From a virus, in the IMG/VR virus record IMGVR_UViG_3300035034_000423, positions 1-58,630 of that record: 58,630 bases of DNA; one strand, given 5' to 3'. A program made the position numbers and the translations under genes. Under the pieces are notes generated by a model. The model was not told the origin of the DNA and ran no database searches. It saw only the letters and a list, made by a program, of their open reading frames with translations. Within the stretch, counting starts at the first letter, position 1. Each line of letters opens with the position of its first letter. Positions 27,101-35,864 of the stretch are shown one piece after another.

Positions 27101-28154
27101 TTTTTATCTTAGTTCCTCCGGCATTGGTTTTGGTTATATTATATCCTTCTGTGTAATTACCTATTACTATCCTGTTACCTATTAATTCTAAGGCTTTAGC
27201 TTTTAGTGGTACAGCGTCGTAAAGCCTTTTTAGTTGGTCGTCGGCTAAGGCCGTAAATATTTTGTTGTTGTTAAACTTAAAAGATTGTGTAGAGTCGTCA
27301 GACCAATCTTGTTCGTCTTTGTCAAAGGCCTGTACCAAGAATACAGTATTACTGTTAGACTCTTTCATAACGATATCAACACCTATAACCTCGGCAGGGC
27401 CAACATTGAATCCAATGGTAGCCTCGTTAAATCTGTTTACCATACCCTCATTAGAAGACACAGCGTAGTCATACCTAAAGTTCTTAGGTAAAAAAGCTGT
27501 TTCCGTAAAGGGAGATAATGCGCTAATTTCTCCATCAACATACCTGTATCTGTGCGAGAACCTTAAAAACCTTTCGGTTATGTTGTTCTCGTTTTCTGTA
27601 GGGGTGTTTGATAGTGTAAGTGTAGGTGGCGACAGGGGCGGCCTCTTATAAAGATTTATCTGTTCGTTTGAAAATCCATTTGTGGCATACGTCTTTGCCG
27701 TTGCTATGTTGATAGCACGTATAGGGTTTAGGTCGTCTGTCCAAATAAGAATCCTTTTGTTATTGTCTGTGTCTACTATAACCCCAACGCCCGTAATTAA
27801 GTTATTGACGTTAAAATTAAGTACTCTTGTACCGGTATCACTTAAAACTATTGCTGCCGTATCAAGTATAGTGTCGTACTCTATTACGTAGTCTCCTAGC
27901 TCTGATGTAGTGAACCAATATATCATACCTGCGCTATTGTCGAAAAATGCTCCAACAGTATTTACAGTAGTTCCTAATGACAATGTAGTCAATTGCTCGT
28001 TAGAAAGCACAGACTCTATTGCACCTGTATCTGAACCGGAAGAGTTTGAAAGTTTGACATTAAGAGCGTCTCGGTATTCGCCATCTGGCATTAACCTTGA
28101 GTCTATGTCTTTGTTCATCTTTCCGGCTAAGAAAGTATTTTTAAATTCGCTCAT
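24198..28154 (-). CDS. large tail hub / muzzle protein (1318 aa)
   Basis: An all-beta 1318-aa protein starting SEFKNTFLAGKMNKDIDSRL, the typical opening of large tail hub or 'stabilisation' proteins of crAss-like and P22-like short-tailed phages. These have NKDxDxRLxPxGEYxDAxN at the start, followed by propeller-like repeats. It lies after the two ring proteins, as expected for the nozzle or muzzle that closes the short tail. The exact equivalent in crAss-like virions cannot be named from sequence alone. Confidence 0.65.
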   Translation of the reverse strand: MSEFKNTFLAGKMNKDIDSRLMPDGEYRDALNVKLSNSSGSDTGAIESVLSNEQLTTLSLGTTVNTVGAFFDNSAGMIYWFTTSELGDYVIEYDTILDTAAIVLSDTGTRVLNFNVNNLITGVGVIVDTDNNKRILIWTDDLNPIRAINIATAKTYATNGFSNEQINLYKRPPLSPPTLTLSNTPTENENNITERFLRFSHRYRYVDGEISALSPFTETAFLPKNFRYDYAVSSNEGMVNRFNEATIGFNVGPAEVIGVDIVMKESNSNTVFLVQAFDKDEQDWSDDSTQSFKFNNNKIFTALADDQLKRLYDAVPLKAKALELIGNRIVIGNYTEGYNITKTNAGGTKIKIDFTVDHSASTINSGSASETMKSNRAYEIGIVYLDEDGRMSTVLTSPLNTTAIPNSDSNKKNVLRVTVNNEAPYWATKYRFFLKQTRVNYETIVPSLFYRDGVFAWLKLEADEANKFKVGDFIYVKSDSSEILEDAIQTRVLNIVNQPENFLEDDDVLTVEQVSGTYFKIKPEGFRISVEDFTTYNFTSFGFRTGNTPNNILVASGATESYKETPVYYGTGGLDDCRLSGGLYTGDTDIRYQIEIVSLGLPDSFRWREGDEDDWSADIPITTSSQVLSNGIAITFSFSTGHNLSDRWVISAKSETITQGWDVGSSSLIDNRIIVSYQGPQPEVEQILGGTQITITYDDTGSSGSTGQIKFTQTFVSSGTYSNLEEWFYGDSIIDTIEYPTTLDRVIFRRGTVIKHNPPQQFELDGRYSGIAPREPMCMLFASSYRVINNETGRANASIEILTLKSPLIFETIPLNIDESFFYEIGRTYDISSGATKYHQGFNGSDQNQTVGQPAILNLNVFNAFSWGNGFESYKIKDRFNERSMFIDTRPSLDIEKFKQNKRIADLTYSKPFEQSTNFNGINEFNLSTVNFLPMDDKYGSIQKLFSADTNLEVYQENKVHTVLFEKDILFDAGGNGVVREVTNVLGSTPSPWAGEYGISTHPESHAFYGNMRYWCDVRRGTLLRRSQDGITEINKGLSDFLQDSFRNNPSTRKFGAFDLHDKEYVFVDAGQYTVGYNEGVKGFPSFYSYQPQWMGSLNNKFYSFKNGQLYRHYDESNPVRNRFYGNDYNSTVKVIVSAAPSEIKVLKNLIIEGNKPWATTVKSYLNDETISVTQSTVGIAEYLRKEGKLYAYVRRNELTGDLTAKNAFGLGEISSIASLVLTMKNTIHTSLAIGDEVYNATPTLVGTVTAVNRTANTVTLTSVGSLSANDFILAQKSGRVEGSEIRGYNFEIDLVDSSNTRTELYALGTNMFKSSPS

Positions 28155-28157
28155 TTA

Positions 28158-29021
28158 TTAGTCTTTGATCCACTTAGAATTACCTTTGAGGATTTGTTTA
28201 ACATTATCGTATGTTATAGGAGAGATTCTTTTCTTGGCCAATCTTCTTTGATTGTACCAATCTTGCTCTGCTCTGATTTTTTCTCTTTCGGCAACAGACC
28301 TCTTTCTTTTTATAAGATTGAAGTAGATGTATGCGTAGAGTGCTTCTTCTGCAAATTTGTGTACTCTTATTTCGTCGTCGGTTCTTTGGAATAGTCCGTC
28401 GCTTAGGTAGTCTAGTACTATAGTCCTTCCGGTAACTATGGAAGAAAATTGTATAACCCCTTGTGTCTTGTCTACTATGAAGCTACCATTTTTAAATATC
28501 TTAGACCTATCTACGTTGAAACCCCTTTGAGTAAAGTTTGCTATAAGGTCTGCATCTTCGTTTGCAATTATAGGATTAGACTCTACTGTATTCTGTATGT
28601 GGCTACCTTTAAGGATATCACCGTCTATATCATATAAGAAATCGTAATTATCATCTTGTAAGTATGCCTGCGCTAGGTTGTAGCTTCTGTCAAACGCTAG
28701 TGGGTGTTTTTTACCTCTTTGGTCTACCCACGAAATCCTTACATAGTTTATGTAATCGTGTGGTAATGGGATTATAAGAGATGGGTCTAGGTCTAGTTCT
28801 ATGGAAATTATTTCATTAACTACGTCGTAGTATAGTTCTCTTACTCCTTTTTTTCCGAATATGGCAACACGACCCCTGTCCGTATGGGCTACATACGAAT
28901 CATCGTCTTGCTCGAACATAAAGTTGTTGACTATCTCTTCGAGAGTGCTGTATTGATAATCACCGAATTGCGAAACGTCGTCATAGTAATTATCTAAATT
29001 TGTAAAATTAGGTAAAGCCAT
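28158..29021 (-). CDS. tail ring/adaptor protein
   Basis: A 287-aa protein (MALPNFTNLDNYYDDVSQF...). The mix of strands and a helical, Lys/Arg-rich C-terminus (RKRSVAEREKIRAEQDWYNQRR) resembles ring proteins beneath the portal in short-tailed crAss-like phages. Located between the second ring candidate and the large hub protein; four bases separate it from the hub gene. Function inferred from order. Confidence 0.6.
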   Translation of the reverse strand: MALPNFTNLDNYYDDVSQFGDYQYSTLEEIVNNFMFEQDDDSYVAHTDRGRVAIFGKKGVRELYYDVVNEIISIELDLDPSLIIPLPHDYINYVRISWVDQRGKKHPLAFDRSYNLAQAYLQDDNYDFLYDIDGDILKGSHIQNTVESNPIIANEDADLIANFTQRGFNVDRSKIFKNGSFIVDKTQGVIQFSSIVTGRTIVLDYLSDGLFQRTDDEIRVHKFAEEALYAYIYFNLIKRKRSVAEREKIRAEQDWYNQRRLAKKRISPITYDNVKQILKGNSKWIKD

Positions 29022-29031
29022 TATTTATTTT

Positions 29032-29724
29032 TTATTGTTCTTCTACTTCTTTTCTTACTTGTTTGAGGGCCTCTGCATATTGCATAATCTCCGCTTCCCT
29101 TATGTTTATTCCAAAGTAGGATAACATTCTTATCACAAGATTAGAAAATTCAGATGTATGTAGTTCAAAGTCTTGGAAGTCGTTTGCAGAGGGATTGTAA
29201 AGCTCTACGCCACTAACTACTGTGTATGTCCACTTAGGGTCTAAAGGCGTTCTTACGTACCTACAATTGACTCCTGACACTATAGTTGCAGGTGAAATAG
29301 TAAGTAAGTTTCCGGTTTGCTCGTATGTCGGGAATATTGTAGATGGGGCAGCTAATGATTTACCTAAAAAAGATACATACTGTCCTTCCATCTCCTCTAC
29401 TACAGTTCCGTTGGCATCTATACCAAAATCTTTTATAAAGTAAAGGTCTGTAGGTAACACAAAATTAGGTGTGCTATAGGTAAGAACAGCTCTTTTTGAA
29501 AACTGGTCTATCCTTTGTCTTTGATTTAAAGATAGGTTTGCATAGCCTTTACTTGAAAGGCCTCTTTTTTCCTTGTACTTATCTCTGGCCTCGTCCTCAA
29601 AATATCCTCTGAATATCTCCTCTTGGGCCTGTTTAGCTATAAGGTTGTATTCCGTTGGTGTGACGTTACCCCTAAGCTCTTTGTTAAGTATGGTTTTTAG
29701 TAATTCGTAGGCGTTATTAATCAT
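29032..29724 (-). CDS. head-tail connector / ring protein
   Basis: A 230-aa protein. It has an N-terminal helix (INNAYELLKTILNKELRGNVTPTEYNLIAKQAQEE, quoted in part as LRGNVTPTEYN), a beta core (TPNFVLPTDLYFI) and a helical end. This is the pattern of connector proteins that recur next to tail ring genes in Bacteroidetes podoviruses. It follows its own promoter (TATCTTTA at 29749-29756) and the capsid-operon terminator. Confidence 0.6.
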   Translation of the reverse strand: MINNAYELLKTILNKELRGNVTPTEYNLIAKQAQEEIFRGYFEDEARDKYKEKRGLSSKGYANLSLNQRQRIDQFSKRAVLTYSTPNFVLPTDLYFIKDFGIDANGTVVEEMEGQYVSFLGKSLAAPSTIFPTYEQTGNLLTISPATIVSGVNCRYVRTPLDPKWTYTVVSGVELYNPSANDFQDFELHTSEFSNLVIRMLSYFGINIREAEIMQYAEALKQVRKEVEEQ

Positions 29725-29756
29725 ATTTTTATCTCTTTATTAGTAACGTAAAGATA

Positions 29757-29788
29757 CTAAAAAAAGAAAAGCCCCCAAAAGGAGGCTT
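29757..29788 (-). terminator. intrinsic terminator, leftward
   Basis: Read on the minus strand: AAGCCTCC, TTTT loop, GGGGGCTT followed by TTCTTTTTTT. It separates the capsid-associated gene from the tail genes, which then restart at a TATCTTTA promoter overlapping its U-tract. Confidence 0.8.
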
Positions 29789-29809
29789 GTCATATTAATA
29801 ATTAAGGGA

Positions 29810-30604
29810 TTATCGTTTGGATATCTCTACCGCTACTTGTAACCCTTCCTCTGTTCCTAAGAACTTAGAGAAGAAATCTAAGTGGCTTTGTCCTATTGGA
29901 ATAAGGCAGATTGTAGCCTTGTTATCGGCCCACATTACTTTACCACCGTCGGCACTAACTTGGATTTTACCGGAGTTAAATGCGTGCTGTGTAATAGCTG
30001 CTCTCTTGATTTCTAAGTCGTCGAAAATGCTAACTTCTCCGTTGTCGTCAACGAAACGGTTAACGTTTTCATCTACTAATGAGTAAAGTGAGTTCTTGAT
30101 TTCCGAAGATTCCATCTTAGCTGCTTCCGATGCGTTGCTGATAAGAACGGAGGTAATTATCCTTAATTCTTCTATTCCGGTATCTTCTTTAGCTTTGGCA
30201 CGGATAGCTTGTTTAACGTCTATCTTCAATTCTTCCATATCTGTGATATCGGTAGCGTCTGCTGCTGTATCTATTAGTTCAAATACTCCACCGTTTTTAG
30301 GGTGTACATCTAAGAATTGTTGAGTAAGTACGTCTGATTCTTTAGTCTCTAATAGTCCTTTTAAGAAAATGATAGGAACGACTACCGCACTTTCCGATTG
30401 CTCGTCAACGAATATAGACCTTTCTCCGGGGCAATGTCTTATTGCACGAGTATATCCTGTATTTTCATCTGGTACTAAAAGTGAGTTGTTTCTTCCAACC
30501 TTTAAGGTGAATGTAAGGGGTTGGTACCTTAGTAGTCTGTAATTCTTTGCCTTTCGTTCTGTAACGACGGTCTTCTTGGCTGTTGTAGCTCTTTTTGTTG
30601 CCAT
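29810..30604 (-). CDS. capsid-associated / auxiliary virion protein
   Basis: A 264-aa protein with a basic N-terminus (MATKRATTAKKTVV) and a mixed alpha/beta body. It sits alone between two terminators directly downstream of the major capsid gene, with its own TATCTTTA box (30641-30648). The separate high-output unit suggests an abundant head protein (auxiliary capsid or head completion). No motif identifies it. Confidence 0.5.
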   Translation of the reverse strand: MATKRATTAKKTVVTERKAKNYRLLRYQPLTFTLKVGRNNSLLVPDENTGYTRAIRHCPGERSIFVDEQSESAVVVPIIFLKGLLETKESDVLTQQFLDVHPKNGGVFELIDTAADATDITDMEELKIDVKQAIRAKAKEDTGIEELRIITSVLISNASEAAKMESSEIKNSLYSLVDENVNRFVDDNGEVSIFDDLEIKRAAITQHAFNSGKIQVSADGGKVMWADNKATICLIPIGQSHLDFFSKFLGTEEGLQVAVEISKR

Positions 30605-30650
30605 TTTGTTTTAGTTTAAATTAAGTTTGAATTATAAATATAAAGATAAT

Positions 30651-30677
30651 AAAAAAAGGGGAGCGATTAAACTCCCC
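30651..30677 (-). terminator. intrinsic terminator after capsid gene
   Basis: Read on the minus strand: GGGGAG, loop TTTAATCG, CTCCCC followed by TTTTTTT. A perfect 6-bp stem with strong U-tract ending the major-capsid transcript. Confidence 0.88.
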
Positions 30678-30694
30678 TATTATTATGATGTTGA

Positions 30695-32035
30695 TTACTC
30701 GCCCTCGAAAATCATAAAGTTGTTTGCACCTACGGTACATACACCTCTATCTGCCAAGTGGTGAACTCTCATGTGGTCGTTACCATCTGTTGGGGCGTTA
30801 GTTCCAACTGAACCTGTAATCCACGTTTTGTGACGTCTGTTCTCCGCACCTTTAACTCTGTACTTGATAGACAAGTAAGGTTTAGTGATACGGTCAGCCA
30901 TTGGGCTAGTTCCGTCGTAAACTTCTTGGTCTCCGTAAGGAACCAATAGTCCACGTACTTTTCCATCTGCCGGTGCTACTGCTCCTAAAAGAGTAGGGTC
31001 ATTTAAGACTTTCCAGTCAGATTTGTAGAAGTCGTAAGTACCTCTTCTGAATCCTTGGAATCCAAGATTTACGGCCATGTCCTCGCTGTTGTCGAACATA
31101 CCGAAAGAAATACCACCAGAGTAACCTGCGTTCAATGCACCTAAAAGGTCATCGATAGCTAAAGATTGGTCTCTGTCTACGTAGAACATATATTCACGGA
31201 TTTTACCTTGTGCGTCGAAACGCTTCAAGATTGTGTCCCAATCTGCAAGTGTTGTTGCTAGACCGTCGAATACGTTACCTCTGATACGTACGGACTCAAA
31301 AAGTCCTTCTGTACCGTCAAAACCTGCTGCTCCGGCTTCTGAACCTGCTTCTGCTGATTCACCTTGTAGTAAACCTAATTCGATTCTGTCCTCAAATCTA
31401 CGTCTTCCGTCCAGTTCAGACTGTAAGTACCATACAAATCCACCGTTGTCCGTTTGTACCCAAGAGTCTTGAGTAATTTCAGAACCAGATGCAAGATAGT
31501 TATCTCTCTCGATAATAGTCTTGTTGTTAAGTATTGTAAAGTCAGTTTCTAAGCTTCCGTCCATAGGGCCAGAACCTTTCAAAAATTCACTGTGAGAGAT
31601 GAATGCTTTGATTCCTGTTGTTCCTACTGACCAACCTGCTGCCTTGTAAGGTAGGGCTGTAAAAGTGTCTGTTGTTACGGCAGTAATACGTCCTAATTGG
31701 AAATTAGAGCTACCGGATACCGCTACTACTTCACCGGCACGGAATACGTGTCCTGCTTGTGTAAAAACGTTACCACTACGTCCTACTGATTCGTAAGAAG
31801 TGTGAAGACGGCCTTTTTCAGTCCAGATGTACTGGTCAGAAGAGATAGCCTCTTCGCTCCCTAGTTCGAAAATCATACCCATAAGAGACTGGTCTCCATA
31901 GATAGAAATTAATTGTTCGTAAGCATCTGGCGCATACTGTGAAGTATAATCGAAGATGTCGATGTAGTTAGTTTGGCTAGGGGCCTTAACTGCACTAGGG
32001 CTGATTGCGTACGTTGGTGTTGATGCTAATGCCAT
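30695..32035 (-). CDS. major capsid protein
   Basis: A 446-aa protein preceded by the scaffold gene and followed at once by a strong terminator. Composition is balanced and beta-rich, with a helical N-terminal arm (YIDIFDYTSQYAPDAYEQLISI), a spine-helix-like segment (EAISSDQYIWTEKGR) and RFDAQGKIREYMFYVDRDQSL. Order, length and style fit HK97-fold capsids of crAss-like phages. Codon use is visibly more GC-rich and regular than its neighbours, as expected for a highly expressed gene. Confidence 0.85.
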   Translation of the reverse strand: MALASTPTYAISPSAVKAPSQTNYIDIFDYTSQYAPDAYEQLISIYGDQSLMGMIFELGSEEAISSDQYIWTEKGRLHTSYESVGRSGNVFTQAGHVFRAGEVVAVSGSSNFQLGRITAVTTDTFTALPYKAAGWSVGTTGIKAFISHSEFLKGSGPMDGSLETDFTILNNKTIIERDNYLASGSEITQDSWVQTDNGGFVWYLQSELDGRRRFEDRIELGLLQGESAEAGSEAGAAGFDGTEGLFESVRIRGNVFDGLATTLADWDTILKRFDAQGKIREYMFYVDRDQSLAIDDLLGALNAGYSGGISFGMFDNSEDMAVNLGFQGFRRGTYDFYKSDWKVLNDPTLLGAVAPADGKVRGLLVPYGDQEVYDGTSPMADRITKPYLSIKYRVKGAENRRHKTWITGSVGTNAPTDGNDHMRVHHLADRGVCTVGANNFMIFEGE

Positions 32036-32065
32036 TGTTTAATGATTGTTTATAGTTGTTGTTTC

Positions 32066-33283
32066 TTATTTTTTTGTTCTGAAACGTAACTTACTGCCTG
32101 TTTTCGCTCCTGTGAGTTTACTTACAACGTCGGATACGTTTCCTTTTGGTTTTGAAGCAGGGGCTTGGTTGGGGATTCCGTCGATGGTAATATTACCTCC
32201 GGCTTTGATCCTTGACTCGGCTCCTACAGACTTTCCTTGCTCGAAAGCTGCTTTGACCATTGCTTCAAAATTGGTCACTTTAGCAACATCTTTAACAACG
32301 TTTGAATGGTTGTACGTTCCGTCTTCATTATACCAATGTGGCATTTCTGCTACCATCTTTGGAAGACCTTTTTTAACTTCAACAGGTATATTATACTTGA
32401 TGGTTAAATCGTCGGACAATTTCAAATCAATTGCTTCAAGGCTTGTCGATGCTTGCGTTATCCCTATATTATAAGCGTCTTGCTTCTGTGTAGAAGTCAG
32501 GTTATCCGCTCGTACTTGTTGGGCCAATGCTATTGCATCTTGTTGCTCTTGCGTTAGTACAGCTTGTGGAGTAGAGTTTGCCAACTCTAATCTATTAGCC
32601 TCTAACTTTCCTCTACCTTCGGCAGCGAATTTTTTAAGTTCGATACTCTTTTTAATCTTATCACTTTCGTCGTCAACATTCTCGTCGTAGGAGAATCTCT
32701 GTAACTCATAGTTTAACTCTTCTTTAGTGAAGTTAGGATATTGTTTAGCTAGAGTCTCTCTTGCTATATCCATGTCTCCCATCTTAGAAAAGTCTCTAGT
32801 GTAATTAGACCATTCTGATAAAGGTAATCCGGTTTTTTCTTTCCACTCTTGCAGTTGTTTTAACTCGGGGTCGATGTTTGCCTCTTTTGGAGTCAACTCG
32901 TCAAAGTTAGTAACCGTTCTACCTAGCTTCTCGCTAAGTTTGGTTAATAACAGTTCCTCTGTTACTTCTGCACTTTGTGGAACTACTGGCTCCGGTGTTA
33001 CTGGTGGTTCAGGTACTACTGGTGGGGTTGCAACTCCCCCTGTAGGCTCTTCTCCTTCCACGGGTGGCGTATCAACTGGTGGTACGTCAACTGGTGGTGT
33101 ATCTATGTTTGCCGGTGGTGTATCTACTACTGGCGGTGTGTCAATTTGTTGTTCTTCAATAGGTGGCGTATCAACTGGTGGTACGTCAACTGGTGGTGTA
33201 TCTACTGCGTCTTTTGGGGCCAATATATCTAATATTGCACCTGCTCGACTAAGGTTATCACCTTTCTTCTTGAATAATGCCAT
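32066..33283 (-). CDS. scaffolding protein with TPPV repeats
   Basis: A 405-aa protein. Residues ~28-125 are a low-complexity array of (D/V)TPPV(D/E) units, followed by helical, Glu/Lys-rich coiled-coil regions (~130-300) and a basic end (SKLTGAKTGSKLRFRTKK). Extended acidic helices with a basic C-terminal capsid-binding tail, placed between portal and capsid, are the signature of a scaffold. The minus-strand promoter TAGATTTG lies at 33317-33324. Confidence 0.75.
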   Translation of the reverse strand: MALFKKKGDNLSRAGAILDILAPKDAVDTPPVDVPPVDTPPIEEQQIDTPPVVDTPPANIDTPPVDVPPVDTPPVEGEEPTGGVATPPVVPEPPVTPEPVVPQSAEVTEELLLTKLSEKLGRTVTNFDELTPKEANIDPELKQLQEWKEKTGLPLSEWSNYTRDFSKMGDMDIARETLAKQYPNFTKEELNYELQRFSYDENVDDESDKIKKSIELKKFAAEGRGKLEANRLELANSTPQAVLTQEQQDAIALAQQVRADNLTSTQKQDAYNIGITQASTSLEAIDLKLSDDLTIKYNIPVEVKKGLPKMVAEMPHWYNEDGTYNHSNVVKDVAKVTNFEAMVKAAFEQGKSVGAESRIKAGGNITIDGIPNQAPASKPKGNVSDVVSKLTGAKTGSKLRFRTKK

Positions 33284-33347
33284 GTTGAATTTAATTTAGT
33301 TTATTTACTTATGTTACAAATCTACGAATAAAATTGAATGCTATTTT

Positions 33348-35834
33348 TTACACCCTAAAATCGTCCATGCCAATCTCTCCCGTCATGGTAGCGTGTGCTG
33401 ATTTAAAGTCGATTGCTTTACCGCCCCCGTCCTTACTTTGCTCTGCTTTCATTTTACTTTGTTGTGTAGCTTGAATAGCTGTACGAGTGTCTTTACGGTC
33501 TTCTTTATAAGCGTCGTCAGCCCTTTTATTACTAGCTATTTCAGTTTGTATTCCTGTTTGGTAGTAATATTCATCTGCCATTAGCAACCTCTTGGCCTCT
33601 AGTTCTGATTGTAATTTCAACTTATCGGATTCTCTTTTAAACTCTTCTAACCTAAGTTTGCTTTCTGTTTCAAAAGAAATTTCCTCTCTCTTCGAATCGG
33701 ATGCTACCTTAGCTGCTTGAGCGCTAGCTTCTCCGTTAGCTTTTATTTTTTCAAGTTCCCTTGCGTGGGCTTCTTTTATACGTTTGTCTTTTCTGACTTT
33801 AAGCATTTCGTTGGCCACAGAGATGTTGGATATTTTTCTAATATCTATCCCATCTTCTGTACCTAGATTACCTGATGCTATTTCAGCTTGTATGTTAGCT
33901 TCTAGCATAGCTCTATCCTGTGCATCTGGTTTTAACTTAATAGTAATACCAAAATCGTGTAAGTGTAAATCTTGAATCGATTGTAAAACATCTACGTTAA
34001 CCCTACCTATAGAATTTATGTAAGCGTTCTTTAAGTTAGAGTACTTGAATATATCTTTTAGCCTTAGAGATAAACCGTTGGCTAAATATTGTGTTATTTT
34101 TAATTGAGAGTCTAGTACGTACCTAGTGGCAACGTTAGATAATGTTTGTTGCTGTTCTAAAGCTCCGTTAGATGTTCTTGGGTCAGGTAAGGCACCGTCA
34201 GCACCTTGTCCTATACCAATAGAATCCCTGAACATTTGGAAATGGAAGTTGTGAGCATTCATTAATTGCTCTAGTCCTGCCATGGTTCCGTTGTTTAACT
34301 CTTTGATAGGCAATGATCCGTTATTGTAACCTCCATCGGATAGCCTAGATGTACCAAGTAAGTTACCTGTTTCATCGTAGTATCTAATAAGGTCTAATGC
34401 GTCGAACGAGTTACCGTCTCCTAGGTCTAATTCCTGTAGTCCGTCAACGTCGATCCAAATACCGTTAGGCTTGGCCTTGGCTACGAATTGTTGTATCTTA
34501 ACTTGAATTTGTTGTAGTTGGTCTACATATTGTATAACCCTATCAACTAAAGATTGAATACGACCTTGGTAAAGTTCTGGTGCATAAACTACATAGTTTG
34601 AAGAAACTTTATTGTTTATAAAACCTTCTGGCCTTACCATGTTGCTACATTCTCTGTAGTTGAATATCATATCGGTACCTAAGATTAGAGAACCTTCGTA
34701 CCAAACCTCTTGTACATCTTCTAAAATGTCGTAGTCTTTGAACCCTTGTTCTGACTCTTTAGCTAGTTGCTCTGGTGTTTTTATGAAGTCCGATGATTTT
34801 TCTGTTATAGAATAGCTACCATTACTTCTGTATTTTTTCTTAAATACGTTTCTCTTGGTTGTCTTGAACGTAAAGTCAAGTACGTCTACCATACTGTTAG
34901 GTAGGTCTTCTCCCCTATACCAAAATTCATTTGATATACGGTTATAGCCTTGCCATTCGTTTGATACGTTTTTATATTTTTCTAATTCGTCCGGAGTGAA
35001 TTTCTTACCTGCTAGTCTACCTACTTCGCTGATTGTTTGTCTCCTAACAACTCCGTAGTAGTTTACATTGTCGAAATTACTTCTGGTCGGGTAGGCCCAA
35101 ACCATGTCGGCAGGGTCTCTATATTCTGCAACGATGCCTTTAGTTGGGTCGGTTCTGTGGTGCAATGCAGCCACACCTATTTCAACTAAATCTTTAAGCA
35201 TCATTTTTTGAGTCTCGTCGTACTCGTTTAATTCTAAGGTATATTTAATTGCTTGCTCTATCGCTATTTCGATGGCGGGCTTATACTGTAGTTTCATGTG
35301 TAGGTCGATTTCTGCATCACTATCAGGAATCTCGCCTATGCCGGCAGGCGTTAAGTCCACTCCTAAAAGTTCTTTAGCGTCTGTCAACATTTGCTTGGCG
35401 TACATATTTTTTTTTAATATGTCCTTATACTCGTCTCTCAATCCTTGAGATATACCATCAACGGCTTGGGCATCTATTTCGTATAGACGCTCCGTCATTT
35501 GGTTAACTACTAGTTTTATAAATTTAGGAAGAATTTGAATCGGCCTCCAATCATAGTTAGTGTATGATTCGCCACCGGTACCGTCAGTAATAAGTTTTTT
35601 TACTAATCCAGTATCATGTTCTCCACGGGCATACTTCCTCTGCTCGTCCATTCTAAGACGTTTATCGTAGAATTGATTTGCCGTGTTGCCACTCCTTATA
35701 AAGAACCATTCATGCTCTATAAGTTTGGCGAACTGTAGGCCGTACTCGTCGCTAGCCTTTTCTTCGGAGCTAGCAAACGGGTTTGGTGTAACTCTGTGGT
35801 TAGCTACTTTTAAATATGATTTCTTTCTTGCCAT
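33348..35834 (-). CDS. portal protein
   Basis: An 828-aa protein between terminase and scaffold. It contains the portal-style helical body (LIEHEWFFIRSGNTANQFYDKR; QILPKFIKLVVNQMTERL; RVIQYVDQLQQIQVKIQQF) and a long charged helical C-terminus (ISFETESKLRLEEFKRESDKLKLQ), forming the dodecameric DNA gate. The length matches crAss-like portals. Promoter TATATTTG at 35857-35864 on the minus strand, ~22 nt from the ATG. Confidence 0.82.
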   Translation of the reverse strand: MARKKSYLKVANHRVTPNPFASSEEKASDEYGLQFAKLIEHEWFFIRSGNTANQFYDKRLRMDEQRKYARGEHDTGLVKKLITDGTGGESYTNYDWRPIQILPKFIKLVVNQMTERLYEIDAQAVDGISQGLRDEYKDILKKNMYAKQMLTDAKELLGVDLTPAGIGEIPDSDAEIDLHMKLQYKPAIEIAIEQAIKYTLELNEYDETQKMMLKDLVEIGVAALHHRTDPTKGIVAEYRDPADMVWAYPTRSNFDNVNYYGVVRRQTISEVGRLAGKKFTPDELEKYKNVSNEWQGYNRISNEFWYRGEDLPNSMVDVLDFTFKTTKRNVFKKKYRSNGSYSITEKSSDFIKTPEQLAKESEQGFKDYDILEDVQEVWYEGSLILGTDMIFNYRECSNMVRPEGFINNKVSSNYVVYAPELYQGRIQSLVDRVIQYVDQLQQIQVKIQQFVAKAKPNGIWIDVDGLQELDLGDGNSFDALDLIRYYDETGNLLGTSRLSDGGYNNGSLPIKELNNGTMAGLEQLMNAHNFHFQMFRDSIGIGQGADGALPDPRTSNGALEQQQTLSNVATRYVLDSQLKITQYLANGLSLRLKDIFKYSNLKNAYINSIGRVNVDVLQSIQDLHLHDFGITIKLKPDAQDRAMLEANIQAEIASGNLGTEDGIDIRKISNISVANEMLKVRKDKRIKEAHARELEKIKANGEASAQAAKVASDSKREEISFETESKLRLEEFKRESDKLKLQSELEAKRLLMADEYYYQTGIQTEIASNKRADDAYKEDRKDTRTAIQATQQSKMKAEQSKDGGGKAIDFKSAHATMTGEIGMDDFRV

Positions 35835-35864
35835 TCTGTTGTATGATATTTACTTACAAATATA

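Noticed and set aside
32874-33299. 141-codon plus-strand ORF of Gly/Thr/Ser repeats
   Set aside because: It is the antisense shadow of the TPPV repeat in the scaffold gene.
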